Of a DNA stretch of 11,127 nt, positions 1-7,149 are shown in pieces (position 1 is the stretch's first letter; each line of letters opens with the position of its first letter). The position numbers and the translations under genes are program-made. The DNA lies in the NCBI GenBank assembly GCA_002430125.1, contig DJBQ01000175.1, positions 2,035-13,161 on the forward strand. The letters are read 5' to 3'. The notes under the pieces are model-generated. The model worked only from the letters and a program-made list of their open reading frames with translations. It was not told where the DNA came from and ran no database searches. Origin of the DNA: Rhodobacterales bacterium UBA5972 (lineage in GTDB: Bacteria > Pseudomonadota > Alphaproteobacteria > Rhodobacterales > Rhodobacteraceae).

Positions 1-432
1 AACGCCCCGACAACGCGGCCAAATTCGGGTGGCTGGGCGCATCCGTTGACGCGGCGGATCATCGGGATATCCATGTTGAACATGCTTGGGATCAAAACCC
101 TTGATTACCTGACAGCGATGGAGTTTGCCTTTCCTAAATTGGTGCTTGACGGCCCGTTGGGGGCAACTGCGACGCGCGCCTATAGCTATCGAATGGTCGC
201 AGCCTTTGCACCGCGAGCGAAATACCTTGTGGATATTGCCAAGCTGCCGCGGTTTCTGCTGATTGCAGGCAGCAAGGACGAGGCCTTTGTCGCCGAAGCC
301 TACCAACCATTGATGTCCAGCGTTACCGATAAAGGCCAGTACCAGTTGATCCAGAGCGTGTCGCATCTGGATATTGTCAACGCGCCTGAAACCGCTATTG
401 CGATTACTGGTTTTCTTGCGTCGCTCAAATGA
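1..432 (+). CDS. alpha/beta hydrolase, 5'-truncated by window edge
   Basis: The reading frame is open from base 1 to the TGA at 430-432, so the gene starts left of the window; an internal ATG is not needed as a start. The visible C-terminal 143 residues look like the last part of a lysophospholipase or S33-type alpha/beta hydrolase. A strand ending LLIAGSKDEAF offers the acidic triad residue and SVSHLDIV offers the catalytic histidine. The nucleophile serine motif (GxSxG) would be upstream and is not visible. The stop overlaps the next start by four bases (ATGA), so the two genes are probably co-translated. The substrate cannot be deduced. Family assignment is good, specific function unknown. 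Confidence 0.8.
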   Translation, partial: NAPTTRPNSGGWAHPLTRRIIGISMLNMLGIKTLDYLTAMEFAFPKLVLDGPLGATATRAYSYRMVAAFAPRAKYLVDIAKLPRFLLIAGSKDEAFVAEAYQPLMSSVTDKGQYQLIQSVSHLDIVNAPETAIAITGFLASLK

Positions 433-1199
433 CGATTGACGCCTGTGCAGCGCTCGTGCGGCAGGGTGATCCTGATCGATTTTTATCGGCAATGACAGCG
501 CCGGTTAACCAGCGCGCACAATTGTTGGTGCTTTACGCCTTCAATTTGGAACTGGCGCGGGTTGCTTGGGTCACAGCCGAGCCGATGATCGCCGAAATGC
601 GCCTGCAATTCTGGGCCGATGCCGTTGAAGACATAGCGGCAAGCAGACCGCCGCGTGCCCACGAGGTTGCCGGGCCGCTGGCCGAAATCGCCCGCGACCT
701 TACGCTGCCAACGACCCTTTTGGCCCGTATGGTCACTGCCCGACAATTTGACATTTACCCAGAACCGCATGTGTCGCAAAAGGCACTAATCCACTACATT
801 GACGACACCGCCGGAAACCTGCTTTGGCTTGCGGCCCTCAGTTTGGGCGCTAGAGGTGAAACTGAAACCACCTGTCGCAAGGCCGGCTTTGCCTTTGGTA
901 CGGCTGCCCTGTTGCAAGCCTTGCCTGCCCTGATCCTTGCCGGGCGACAAACCTTGCCCGACACAACACCTGATGCGATCCAAAGCCTCGCGCAATCAGC
1001 GCTTGCCAGCCTTGAAATGGCTAAGAAAGCCAAGCTGCCAAAGGCCCTTGCGCCTGCGTTGCGCGCTGGTTGGCTGGCGGGTTCTATCTTGCGCCGGGCT
1101 GCGGAAAATCCACATGTGGTCCTGCAAAATCGCCTCAGACCTTCGGAATTCGCCCGCCGTACGACATTGATTACCAAAACGGCGCTCAGCACCTGGTAG
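429..1199 (+). CDS. squalene/phytoene synthase-fold protein, NDUFAF6-like
   Basis: This is a 256-residue protein of the trans-isoprenyl synthase (SQS/PSY) fold. The stretch YAFNLELARV (residues 36-45), followed by AEMRLQFWADAVEDI (residues 55-69), closely resembles the start of human NDUFAF6 (AFNVELA, then MRMQFWKKTVEDI), a mitochondrial complex I assembly factor. The first aspartate-rich DxxxD motif of true squalene and phytoene synthases is absent at the expected place, where an ELARV segment stands instead. Only YIDDTAGN (123-130) remains as an acidic patch. It is therefore probably not a carotenoid or hopanoid enzyme, and a role in respiratory complex assembly is inferred from family resemblance. 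The ATG lies in an ATGA overlap with the upstream hydrolase and has no clear Shine-Dalgarno sequence, which suggests translational coupling. Confidence 0.8.
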   Translation: MTIDACAALVRQGDPDRFLSAMTAPVNQRAQLLVLYAFNLELARVAWVTAEPMIAEMRLQFWADAVEDIAASRPPRAHEVAGPLAEIARDLTLPTTLLARMVTARQFDIYPEPHVSQKALIHYIDDTAGNLLWLAALSLGARGETETTCRKAGFAFGTAALLQALPALILAGRQTLPDTTPDAIQSLAQSALASLEMAKKAKLPKALAPALRAGWLAGSILRRAAENPHVVLQNRLRPSEFARRTTLITKTALSTW

Positions 1200-1215
1200 C
1201 TGCATCATAGTTTCA

Positions 1216-1262
1216 AAAATACTCTCGGGGGAGGTCTGGAGGGGGCAGACAGCCCCCTCCAG
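1216..1262. repeat. intergenic element with 11-bp perfect inverted repeat
   Basis: Between the convergent genes, an AAAATACTC...GGGGGAGG stretch (1216-1234) is followed by a perfect 11-bp inverted repeat, CTGGAGGGGGC (1236-1246) and GCCCCCTCCAG (1252-1262), with a five-base AGACA loop. On the minus strand a T-rich stretch (TATTTTTG) follows the stem after about 14 bases, so it may help terminate the MFS transcript. A degenerate copy of the first part lies after the dehalogenase-like gene at 8990-9008. Confidence 0.6.
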
Positions 1263-1269
1263 CCACCGC

Positions 1270-1296
1270 CCTCGCGCCTTTGCGCGGGGCAGTTTT
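1270..1296 (+). terminator. candidate terminator after the NDUFAF6-like gene
   Basis: CCTCGCGC (1270-1277) pairs with GCGCGGGG (1282-1289) around a CTTT loop, with one T-G wobble. The stem is followed by CAGTTTTA, a short T-run on the plus strand. The stem sits just past the MFS stop codon on the other strand, so it could affect both convergent transcripts. The T-run is short, hence modest confidence. Confidence 0.45.
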
Positions 1297-1298
1297 AC

Positions 1299-2510
1299 CT
1301 AAGCTTCTTGCGGGCGCATCACCAACCAGATCAGGGCAGCGCCTGCCAAAGCCAATAGCGGGATCATCGCAAGGTTCACAGCCGTCCATCCAGCGACAAC
1401 TGTTGAGCCTGAACAATTCATCAACAGACCGGATGACAGCGATGCCAGCGTCACACAGCCAAATACGATCATATCGTTAATGCCCTGAATGCGACCACGT
1501 TCTTCAACACTATGCGCGCCGGACAACATGGTCGAGGCGCCGATAAAGCCGAAATTCCAGCCGATCCCCAACAGCATCAAAGCCACATAAAAATTCAGGA
1601 TATCGACGCCAGCAAGGCCAACCAAACCGGCGGCGGCAAGTATCGTCAAACCTATTGCCACGACCTTTTCGGCCCCAAACCGGGCTATGACATGACCGGT
1701 AAAGAACGACGGTATATACATTGCCAAGACATGCGCAGACACCACATGTCCGGCGGTCACTTTGTCAAACCCGCAACCCACGACCGCCAAAGGCGTCGAG
1801 GTCATCACAAGGTTCATCAGTGAATAGGACACCATGGCCGCAATGACTGCCACCAAAATGCGCGGAGTCTTCAGCATTTCAAGCCGCGTGCGTCCGGCAA
1901 GTGCCCCAATCCTGGGTTTTTCCGGGGTCGGAATGTCCAGAAACAGAAACAACACAAACCCCGTCAGGTTGATCGCCACGACCGTCAGATAGGTACCCAT
2001 GATCGGCACAGCCAGCCAAAGATCGGATGCTGTGGCCAGTTGCGGACCAATGATTGCCGATACCAGACCACCTGCCATCACGTACGACATGGCTTTCGGG
2101 CGAAAGCCTTCGCTGGCGGTATCCACAGCTGCAAAGCGGTAAAAGCCGTGTGCAGACATATAGATGCCGGTAAAGTACGACCCCAACAGAAACAGCGGAA
2201 ACGATGCAACGCTCAACGCATAAGCCGCGATTGCCGCCCCAACCGCGCCGCCGGTGATCCCGCAGTAAAACCCGACCCGACGGCCCCATTTCTGCATCAC
2301 CTGCGACATCCAGGGGGCGGTAGTCATTGATCCAAACACGATCAGCGAAATAGGCAAAGTTCCCCAGCAGGGGTTTGAGGCCAGTGATTGCCCGGCCAGC
2401 CCTCCCAACACAAAAATCATTGGCATTTGCGCGCCAAGCAACGCCTGGGCTATCACAAGGACCATTACATTGCGCCGCGCGCGTGAATCGGAAGCTGTCA
2501 TATCTGTCAT
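1299..2510 (-). CDS. major facilitator superfamily (MFS) transporter
   Basis: This 403-residue integral membrane protein has about twelve hydrophobic segments and a polar central loop near residues 192-219, the usual 6+6 arrangement of MFS permeases. The loop after the second helix carries MQKWGRRVGF (72-81), a remnant of MFS motif A (GxxxDRxGRR). The C-terminal half begins with a helix rich in Met and Ser (YSLMNLVMTSTP). The gene follows cobB on the same strand with only 39 bp between them, so they are probably one transcript. The start used is the first ATG; a second ATG three codons in is equally possible because neither has a strong Shine-Dalgarno. The substrate is unknown. Linkage to cobB makes a corrinoid-related solute conceivable, but nothing in the sequence shows it. 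Confidence 0.8.
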   Translation of the reverse strand: MTDMTASDSRARRNVMVLVIAQALLGAQMPMIFVLGGLAGQSLASNPCWGTLPISLIVFGSMTTAPWMSQVMQKWGRRVGFYCGITGGAVGAAIAAYALSVASFPLFLLGSYFTGIYMSAHGFYRFAAVDTASEGFRPKAMSYVMAGGLVSAIIGPQLATASDLWLAVPIMGTYLTVVAINLTGFVLFLFLDIPTPEKPRIGALAGRTRLEMLKTPRILVAVIAAMVSYSLMNLVMTSTPLAVVGCGFDKVTAGHVVSAHVLAMYIPSFFTGHVIARFGAEKVVAIGLTILAAAGLVGLAGVDILNFYVALMLLGIGWNFGFIGASTMLSGAHSVEERGRIQGINDMIVFGCVTLASLSSGLLMNCSGSTVVAGWTAVNLAMIPLLALAGAALIWLVMRPQEA

Positions 2511-2549
2511 GCGCCAATGGTTATCGGCAGTTTCAGGCGGGCGAAACCC

Positions 2550-3830
2550 CTAAACCGCGCGGTCAATCACATGCGCGAAAGACCCACTTACCCGACCTGT
2601 CCGCAGCCCCATATCCGGCAGGGTTTCGCCTTCCGCATTGCGGGCATTAAACAATGCCTGCCCCTGTGCCTTTAGGGTGGTTGCATAGTGAAACTCGTGC
2701 CCGTTTAACTCGCCCTGCCAAAGACCGCCAAGTGCCACCAAATGCCGATATCCCAGATGCAATTTACGCGCAGCAAAACTGGTTTCCAGCCGCAATAAAC
2801 CGGTCATTGAGTGCACGCGACCCTCAGCGTCCGTCAGGCTGTCGCCCAGAACCATGTAGCCGCCGCATTCACCATAAACAGCACCGGTTTCAGCCGCCTG
2901 TCGCAGCCCTGAAAGAAATGCGGCATTCCCAGACAGCCGCCCGGCATGCAATTCTGGATATCCGCCGGGTAGGAAAACCAAATCACAAGGTGGCGGGGCC
3001 TGATCTGCCAGTGGAGAAAACAGGTTGATCTCGGCTCCAGCCGCCTGCCAATCGGCCAAAAGATGTGGATAGGCAAATGCAAAAGCCGCATCGTGCGCCA
3101 CGGAAATTCGTTGTGCGGGTGGTGGCATTGCCACGCCGTTGCCGTCACGTGACGGTAAAGGCGATGCCAAAGCCAAAAGCGTTTCCAAATCAATGCTTTG
3201 ATTGACTATTGTGGCCACATGGTCCAGAAAATCCTCAAGGTCCGGCCGCTCGTCTGCCTGCACCAGACCCAGATGCCGCGAAGGATGCGCAAGGCCCGCT
3301 TGCCGCCTTACAGACCCCAGAACTGGCAGGCCGGTTGGCAAAAGCGCGTCGCGCAACATTTTCTCGTGCCGGTCCGAGCCCGTATTGTTGAGGATCACCC
3401 CGACAACCCGGACATCCGGTTGATGACGGGCGAAACCCATCGCTACCGCTGCCACAGATTGCGACTGCTTGGCCGTGTCGATTATCAGCACAACCGGCAA
3501 GCCCAAATGGCGCGCCAAATCCGCAGTGGCACCTTTGCCCGAAGGCGGCGCACCATCAAATAACCCCATCGCGCCTTCGATTAACAATGTGCCGGGACCC
3601 GACGCAAGCGCGCGCAGGCGATCCGGCGTCATTGCCCATGCATCAAGGTTCAGGCAGGCCTGCCCACTGGCTGCTGCATGAAACCGTGGATCAATGTAAT
3701 CCGGCCCTGATTTGGCGGATCGCACATCCACGCCGCGCAGCTTAAGCGCCCGTAAAATCCCAAGGGTCAACGTCGTCTTGCCGCTGCCCGATGCCGGGGC
3801 TGACAGGATCAAACCGCTTCCATTTGCCAT
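2550..3830 (-). CDS. cobB: cobyrinate (hydrogenobyrinate) a,c-diamide synthase
   Basis: CobB/CbiA amidates the a and c side chains of the corrin ring using ATP and glutamine, in the cytosol. The 426-residue product has the full two-domain layout. The N-terminal dethiobiotin-synthetase-like ATPase shows the P-loop APASGSGKT (11-19) and the signature KSGPDYIDPRFH (40-51). The C-terminal glutamine amidotransferase shows VFLPGGYPELHAGR, then YGECGGYMVLGD with the nucleophile Cys322, and late histidines in GHEFHY and GSFAHV. The frame stays open 81 codons further upstream, but that would run into cbiD on the other strand. The ATG at 3830 is preferred because it has an AAGGTG Shine-Dalgarno seven bases upstream and the P-loop at the family's usual distance. 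The gene is divergent from cbiD and precedes the MFS gene. Confidence 0.95.
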   Translation of the reverse strand: MANGSGLILSAPASGSGKTTLTLGILRALKLRGVDVRSAKSGPDYIDPRFHAAASGQACLNLDAWAMTPDRLRALASGPGTLLIEGAMGLFDGAPPSGKGATADLARHLGLPVVLIIDTAKQSQSVAAVAMGFARHQPDVRVVGVILNNTGSDRHEKMLRDALLPTGLPVLGSVRRQAGLAHPSRHLGLVQADERPDLEDFLDHVATIVNQSIDLETLLALASPLPSRDGNGVAMPPPAQRISVAHDAAFAFAYPHLLADWQAAGAEINLFSPLADQAPPPCDLVFLPGGYPELHAGRLSGNAAFLSGLRQAAETGAVYGECGGYMVLGDSLTDAEGRVHSMTGLLRLETSFAARKLHLGYRHLVALGGLWQGELNGHEFHYATTLKAQGQALFNARNAEGETLPDMGLRTGRVSGSFAHVIDRAV

Positions 3831-3902
3831 GGCAGGACACCTTTTTGCTGAAGGGGAATCAACCCCGCCATTATGGCACCCCGAATGCGGCCCGAAAACC
3901 CC

Positions 3903-3940
3903 TTGGACGCGCGCAGCGAAGCCGCCTATAGTTCTTTCCA
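3903..3940 (+). promoter_or_regulatory. candidate promoter of the cbiD chain, apparently leaderless
   Basis: TTGGAC (3903-3908) and TATAGT (3927-3932) are separated by 18 bp, close to the sigma-70 pattern. The expected start point, six to eight bases after the -10 box, falls at or next to the cbiD ATG (3940). The bases before the ATG (GTTCTTTCC) contain no Shine-Dalgarno sequence. This fits a leaderless mRNA. On the opposite strand, the cobB side holds a Shine-Dalgarno and a weak CATAAT-like box near 3871-3876. Confidence 0.45.
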
Positions 3941-4998
3941 TGAGCCGAAAGCCAATAACAGAACTGCGCCGGGGCTGGACCACAGGCGCCTGTGCGACCG
4001 CTGCCACCAAGGCGGCGTTAATGGCATTGTGGAGTGGCGAATTTCCGGCTGAGATTGGGATAACCTTGCCCAAGGGCGAAACACCGGTTTTCCCGCTGGC
4101 TTTTATTGATCAGGGTCCAGGCTGGGCCGAGGCCGGCGTGATAAAGGACGCAGGTGACGACCCCGATGTAACGCACGGCGCACTGATTATTGCGCGGGTT
4201 CAGATGCGGGGAACAGGCCTCAGTTTCCATGCAGGCGACGGCGTTGGCACCATCACCAAACCCGGCCTGCCGATTGCAGTGGGCGAGCCTGCGATCAACC
4301 CCGTACCGCGTCAATTGATGACTGATGTGGTTCTAGAATGTGCCGCAATTTATGGCCACGCACCTGATATCGCAATCACAATTTCGATCCCCGGCGGTCA
4401 GAAGCTGGCCGAAAAAACCTGGAACCCGCGCCTTGGTATCGTCGGCGGTCTGTCGGTATTGGGAACCACCGGCGTGGTGCGGCCGTTTTCCTGCGCGGCC
4501 TGGATCGCCTCGATCCATCGCGGGATTGATGTGGCGCGGGCGGGTGGGCAAACCCATGTGGCCGGAGCTACGGGGGCCACATCTGAACGCGTGGTTCAGG
4601 CGCTTTATGGCCTGCCGGATCACGCCATGCTGGATATGGGGGATTTCGCCGGGGGATTGCTGAAATACCTGAAAAAACATCCCGTGGCGCGTCTGACAAT
4701 TGGTGGCGGTATCGGAAAAATCACCAAATTGGCGCAAGGGGCAATGGACCTGCATTCTGACCGGTCGCAAGTTGATTTTTCTGCCCTGAATGGGCTGGCC
4801 GAGGCGGTGGGAGTCAAAGACGTTTCGCAAGCCAACACAGCGTTAGAAGCTTATGAAATCGGTGGGGCCCCTTTGGCCCAGGCTGTCGCCGATGCAGCGC
4901 TTGCGCGTGTCGAGAGTTTTCTGGTGGGTGCAATCAATACGGATATCGTGGTGATCGACCGCGCCGGAACCGTCATCGCGCGGGCGCCAAAAAGATGA
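3940..4998 (+). CDS. cbiD: cobalt-precorrin-5B C1-methyltransferase
   Basis: CbiD transfers a methyl group from S-adenosylmethionine to C1 of the corrin intermediate during ring contraction chemistry in cobalamin biosynthesis. The 352-residue product has the family hallmarks in order: RRGWTTGACAT near the N-terminus (10-20), KDAGDDPDVTHG (69-80), GDGVGTITKPGL (99-110), GEPAINPVPR (115-124), and a glycine-rich IGGGIGKITKLAQG late in the chain. The frame is open for 76 codons further upstream, but that part is the complement of cobB and has no family similarity. The ATG at 3940 puts the TTG motif where CbiD proteins have it. The last codon overlaps cobK by four bases. Standing next to CobK, it probably fills the step that CobF performs in the classic aerobic route; that is inference. 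Confidence 0.93.
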   Translation: MSRKPITELRRGWTTGACATAATKAALMALWSGEFPAEIGITLPKGETPVFPLAFIDQGPGWAEAGVIKDAGDDPDVTHGALIIARVQMRGTGLSFHAGDGVGTITKPGLPIAVGEPAINPVPRQLMTDVVLECAAIYGHAPDIAITISIPGGQKLAEKTWNPRLGIVGGLSVLGTTGVVRPFSCAAWIASIHRGIDVARAGGQTHVAGATGATSERVVQALYGLPDHAMLDMGDFAGGLLKYLKKHPVARLTIGGGIGKITKLAQGAMDLHSDRSQVDFSALNGLAEAVGVKDVSQANTALEAYEIGGAPLAQAVADAALARVESFLVGAINTDIVVIDRAGTVIARAPKR

Positions 4999-5732
4999 GG
5001 TTACTGCTGTTGGCTGGAACCAGTGATGCCCGCCGCATCGCGCAAGGTTTGGCTGAAACTGATGTGACGACGATTGCTTCATTGGCCGGGGTGACCCGAC
5101 AACCGATTGATTTGCCATGCGAAACCCGCGTCGGCGGCTTTGGAGGCCAAGACGGGTTTCGCTTGTATTTACAGACAGCAAATATTGATGCTGTCGTTGA
5201 TGCCACCCATCCTTTTGCCGCGCGCATGTCGCAAACCGCCGCCACCATCTGCAAGGCGCTGAACATCCCACATGTGCAAATGCTGCGGCCCGAATGGCAG
5301 CCAGAACCCGGTGATAGCTGGACCGAAGTTGCATCCGAGGCCGAGGTTGCCGCACTTGTACCACGCGGCGCGACGGTATTTCTGGCGACCGGTCGGCAGA
5401 CTCTGAAATGTTATGGCAATATGACTGGCAGACGCCTGATTTGTCGTCAGATCGACCCGCCGGATCATCCGTTTCCTTTTCCCGCTGGTGAATTTCTGGT
5501 TGGTCGCCCGCCGTTTTCGGTTCAAGACGAAGTTAACCTCTTTCAAAATCTAGGGGTCGACTGGCTGGTGGTTAAAAACTCGGGCGGTCAGGCTAGCCAC
5601 AGCAAACTGGAGGCGGCCCGCCTGCTTGGAATTCCGGTTGCAATGATCAAACGCCCAACCCAGCCCGATTGTACACGGCTAAGCCGGGTCCCCGAGGTGC
5701 TTGATTGGGTAGCGCGAAGGGTGAATTCATGA
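4995..5732 (+). CDS. cobK: precorrin-6A reductase
   Basis: CobK/CbiJ reduces precorrin-6A (or the cobalt form) with NADPH in corrin ring synthesis. The 245-residue length fits the family. Visible signatures are the N-terminal nucleotide-binding LLAGTSDARRIA (5-16), VDATHPFAARMS (68-79), VFLATGRQTL (128-137), and the C-terminal VVKNSGGQASHSKLEAA (192-208). The start ATG overlaps the cbiD stop (ATGA) and the stop overlaps the alkA start in the same way, so the gene sits in a translationally coupled chain. CbiD feeds CobK in the pathway, so the gene order follows the reaction order. Confidence 0.94.
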   Translation: MRLLLLAGTSDARRIAQGLAETDVTTIASLAGVTRQPIDLPCETRVGGFGGQDGFRLYLQTANIDAVVDATHPFAARMSQTAATICKALNIPHVQMLRPEWQPEPGDSWTEVASEAEVAALVPRGATVFLATGRQTLKCYGNMTGRRLICRQIDPPDHPFPFPAGEFLVGRPPFSVQDEVNLFQNLGVDWLVVKNSGGQASHSKLEAARLLGIPVAMIKRPTQPDCTRLSRVPEVLDWVARRVNS

Positions 5733-6358
5733 TCAGCCGCATCATCATGACCGATCAGGATGTTGCCGAAGGCGCAAAATGGCTGGCTAACCTTGAGCCG
5801 CGATTTCATCACGCCCTGTCACTGACCGGCCCTTTGCCATTACGTCGCCGCCCCGGCGGCTTTGATAACCTGCTGAATGCGATTATTGGCCAACAGGTCT
5901 CGATCGCTTCGGCTAATGCTATCTGGGCGCGGATGGAAGTGGCCCGCATGACCCACCGCGACAATGTCGCAAAGGCGACCGAGGACGACCTTCGTGCCTG
6001 CGGATTATCACGTCAGAAAATTCAATACGCCCGCGCATTGGCCCATAGTGGGGTTGATTACGATGCGCTGGTCACGTTGCCAGACCGTGAAGTTATTGAA
6101 ACACTGATAAAAATCAAAGGCATAGGCCGCTGGACCGCTGAGGTTTATACAATGTGCAGCTTGGGTCGCGCCGATGTTTTTGCCCCCGGCGACCTTGCCT
6201 TGCAAGAAGCTGCCAAAGTTTTGTTCGATCTGCCCGCCCGCCCAACCGACAAAGCCTTGCGGGCCATGGCCCTTGACTGGTCACCATGGCAGGCGGTTGC
6301 AGCCCGGATATTGTGGGCGTATTACCGTGTGGCAAAAGACCGGGAAGGGATAATATGA
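5729..6358 (+). CDS. DNA-3-methyladenine glycosylase II (AlkA family)
   Basis: This 209-residue helix-hairpin-helix DNA glycosylase removes alkylated bases in base-excision repair. NAIIGQQVSIASA (50-62) is the typical N-domain helix. The HhH motif LIKIKGIGRWTAEVY (126-140) contacts the DNA backbone. It is followed by VFAPGDLALQ, in which Asp155 takes the place of the catalytic aspartate of AlkA. It is shorter than E. coli AlkA and lacks that protein's N-terminal beta domain, as in many bacterial family members. The frame could begin eight codons earlier at 5705 inside cobK, but the ATG at 5729 is preferred: it makes an ATGA overlap with the cobK stop and has AAGGG about ten bases upstream. 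Its place in a cobalamin transcript looks like shared transcription, not shared function. Confidence 0.9.
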   Translation: MISRIIMTDQDVAEGAKWLANLEPRFHHALSLTGPLPLRRRPGGFDNLLNAIIGQQVSIASANAIWARMEVARMTHRDNVAKATEDDLRACGLSRQKIQYARALAHSGVDYDALVTLPDREVIETLIKIKGIGRWTAEVYTMCSLGRADVFAPGDLALQEAAKVLFDLPARPTDKALRAMALDWSPWQAVAARILWAYYRVAKDREGII

Positions 6359-7023
6359 CACGAGAATTGCAGGCAGGCAGACGCGGCGCACCTTCGGGCA
6401 AGACGAAATCCTTGGTGATTGTGCTGCACGGTTATGGCGCAGACGGTAACGACCTGTTGGGCCTCGCCGACCCTTTACAGCCGCATATGCCCGACACCAC
6501 ATTCATCGCACCGGACGCCCCCGACAAATGTTCAGGCAACCCTTATGGCTATGAATGGTTCCCGATCCCGTGGCTTGACGGATCAAGTGAAGAAGCAGCC
6601 GCCAAGGGCATGGCGCAATCTGCCGATGATCTGAACGCGTTTATTGATGCCAAAATGGCCGAGGAGGGCGTCACATCGTCCGAAACCATCCTGATGGGCT
6701 TTTCCCAAGGCACCATGATGAGCCTGCACATCGCACCACGCCGCGCAGCACCTCTGGCTGGGGTGGTTGGATTTTCCGGCCGGTTACTGGCACCTGAGAC
6801 GCTGGAGGCTGAAGTGATGTGCCGCCCGCCGGTGCTGTTGATCCATGGCGATCAGGATCAGATGGTCCCGGTCGAAAGCCTGCCGGCCGCAGCGGATGCC
6901 TTGGCCAAGGCAGGCTTTGAGGTGTGCACCCATATCTCAAAAGGCACGGCACACGGCATCGCGCCCGACGGACTTGGGGTCGCCTTACAGTTCATGCGCC
7001 AGCACTTGGCCATTTCCGGCTGA
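6355..7023 (+). CDS. phospholipase/carboxylesterase family alpha/beta hydrolase
   Basis: This 222-residue cytosolic serine hydrolase belongs to the phospholipase/carboxylesterase (acyl-protein thioesterase-like, YpfH-like) group. Visible features are the oxyanion-region LVIVLHGYGADGNDL (20-34), the nucleophile elbow GFSQG with Ser117, the acid in HGDQDQMVP (Asp168), and the histidine in KGTAHGIAP (His200), which give a complete triad in the right order. The aromatic YGYEWFPIPW segment (64-73) is typical of the family's substrate pocket. The chosen ATG overlaps the alkA stop by four bases; an in-frame ATG 23 codons earlier lies inside alkA and is unlikely. The natural ester substrate is unknown. 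This is the last gene of the coupled chain, with about 100 bp before the next gene. Confidence 0.88.
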   Translation: MTRELQAGRRGAPSGKTKSLVIVLHGYGADGNDLLGLADPLQPHMPDTTFIAPDAPDKCSGNPYGYEWFPIPWLDGSSEEAAAKGMAQSADDLNAFIDAKMAEEGVTSSETILMGFSQGTMMSLHIAPRRAAPLAGVVGFSGRLLAPETLEAEVMCRPPVLLIHGDQDQMVPVESLPAAADALAKAGFEVCTHISKGTAHGIAPDGLGVALQFMRQHLAISG

Positions 7024-7055
7024 CGCTGTCACAAAAAATTACATGATATAGACAC

Positions 7056-7083
7056 TTGCCGTTTCAATTTCACGAGATATAGT
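7056..7083 (+). promoter_or_regulatory. candidate promoter for the HNH gene
   Basis: TTGCCG (7056-7061) and TATAGT (7078-7083) are spaced by 16 bp in the otherwise AT-rich gap after the esterase gene. The predicted transcript start, near 7090, lies just before the hairpin at 7098-7113. A second GATATAG upstream (7045-7051) repeats the -10 region sequence. Confidence 0.4.
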
Positions 7084-7097
7084 TTGCTGTGAAAGCT

Positions 7098-7113
7098 GGG
7101 ACGGCAACGTCCC
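7098..7113 (+). other. leader hairpin with GNRA-type loop
   Basis: GGGACG (7098-7103) and CGTCCC (7108-7113) form a perfect six-base stem closed by GCAA, a GNRA tetraloop. It is not followed by a T-run, so it is not a typical terminator. It would be close to the 5' end of the HNH transcript and upstream of all its possible start codons, so it may stabilise the mRNA or affect translation. Confidence 0.5.
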
Positions 7114-7149
7114 GTTCCAGTGTCTGAACAGGCATGGCCGAGCGGGGTA

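Noticed and set aside
3712..3939. Upstream extension of cbiD by 76 codons
   Set aside because: It is the complement of the conserved cobB N-terminus; CbiD homologues begin close to the RRGWTTGACAT motif.
3831..3939. Cobalamin riboswitch in the cobB-cbiD gap
   Set aside because: The gap is only 109 bp, no B12-box-like sequence was seen, and cbiD appears leaderless.
3831..4073. Upstream extension of cobB by 81 codons
   Set aside because: It would overlap cbiD on the opposite strand, shows no family similarity, and the ATG at 3830 has a good Shine-Dalgarno.
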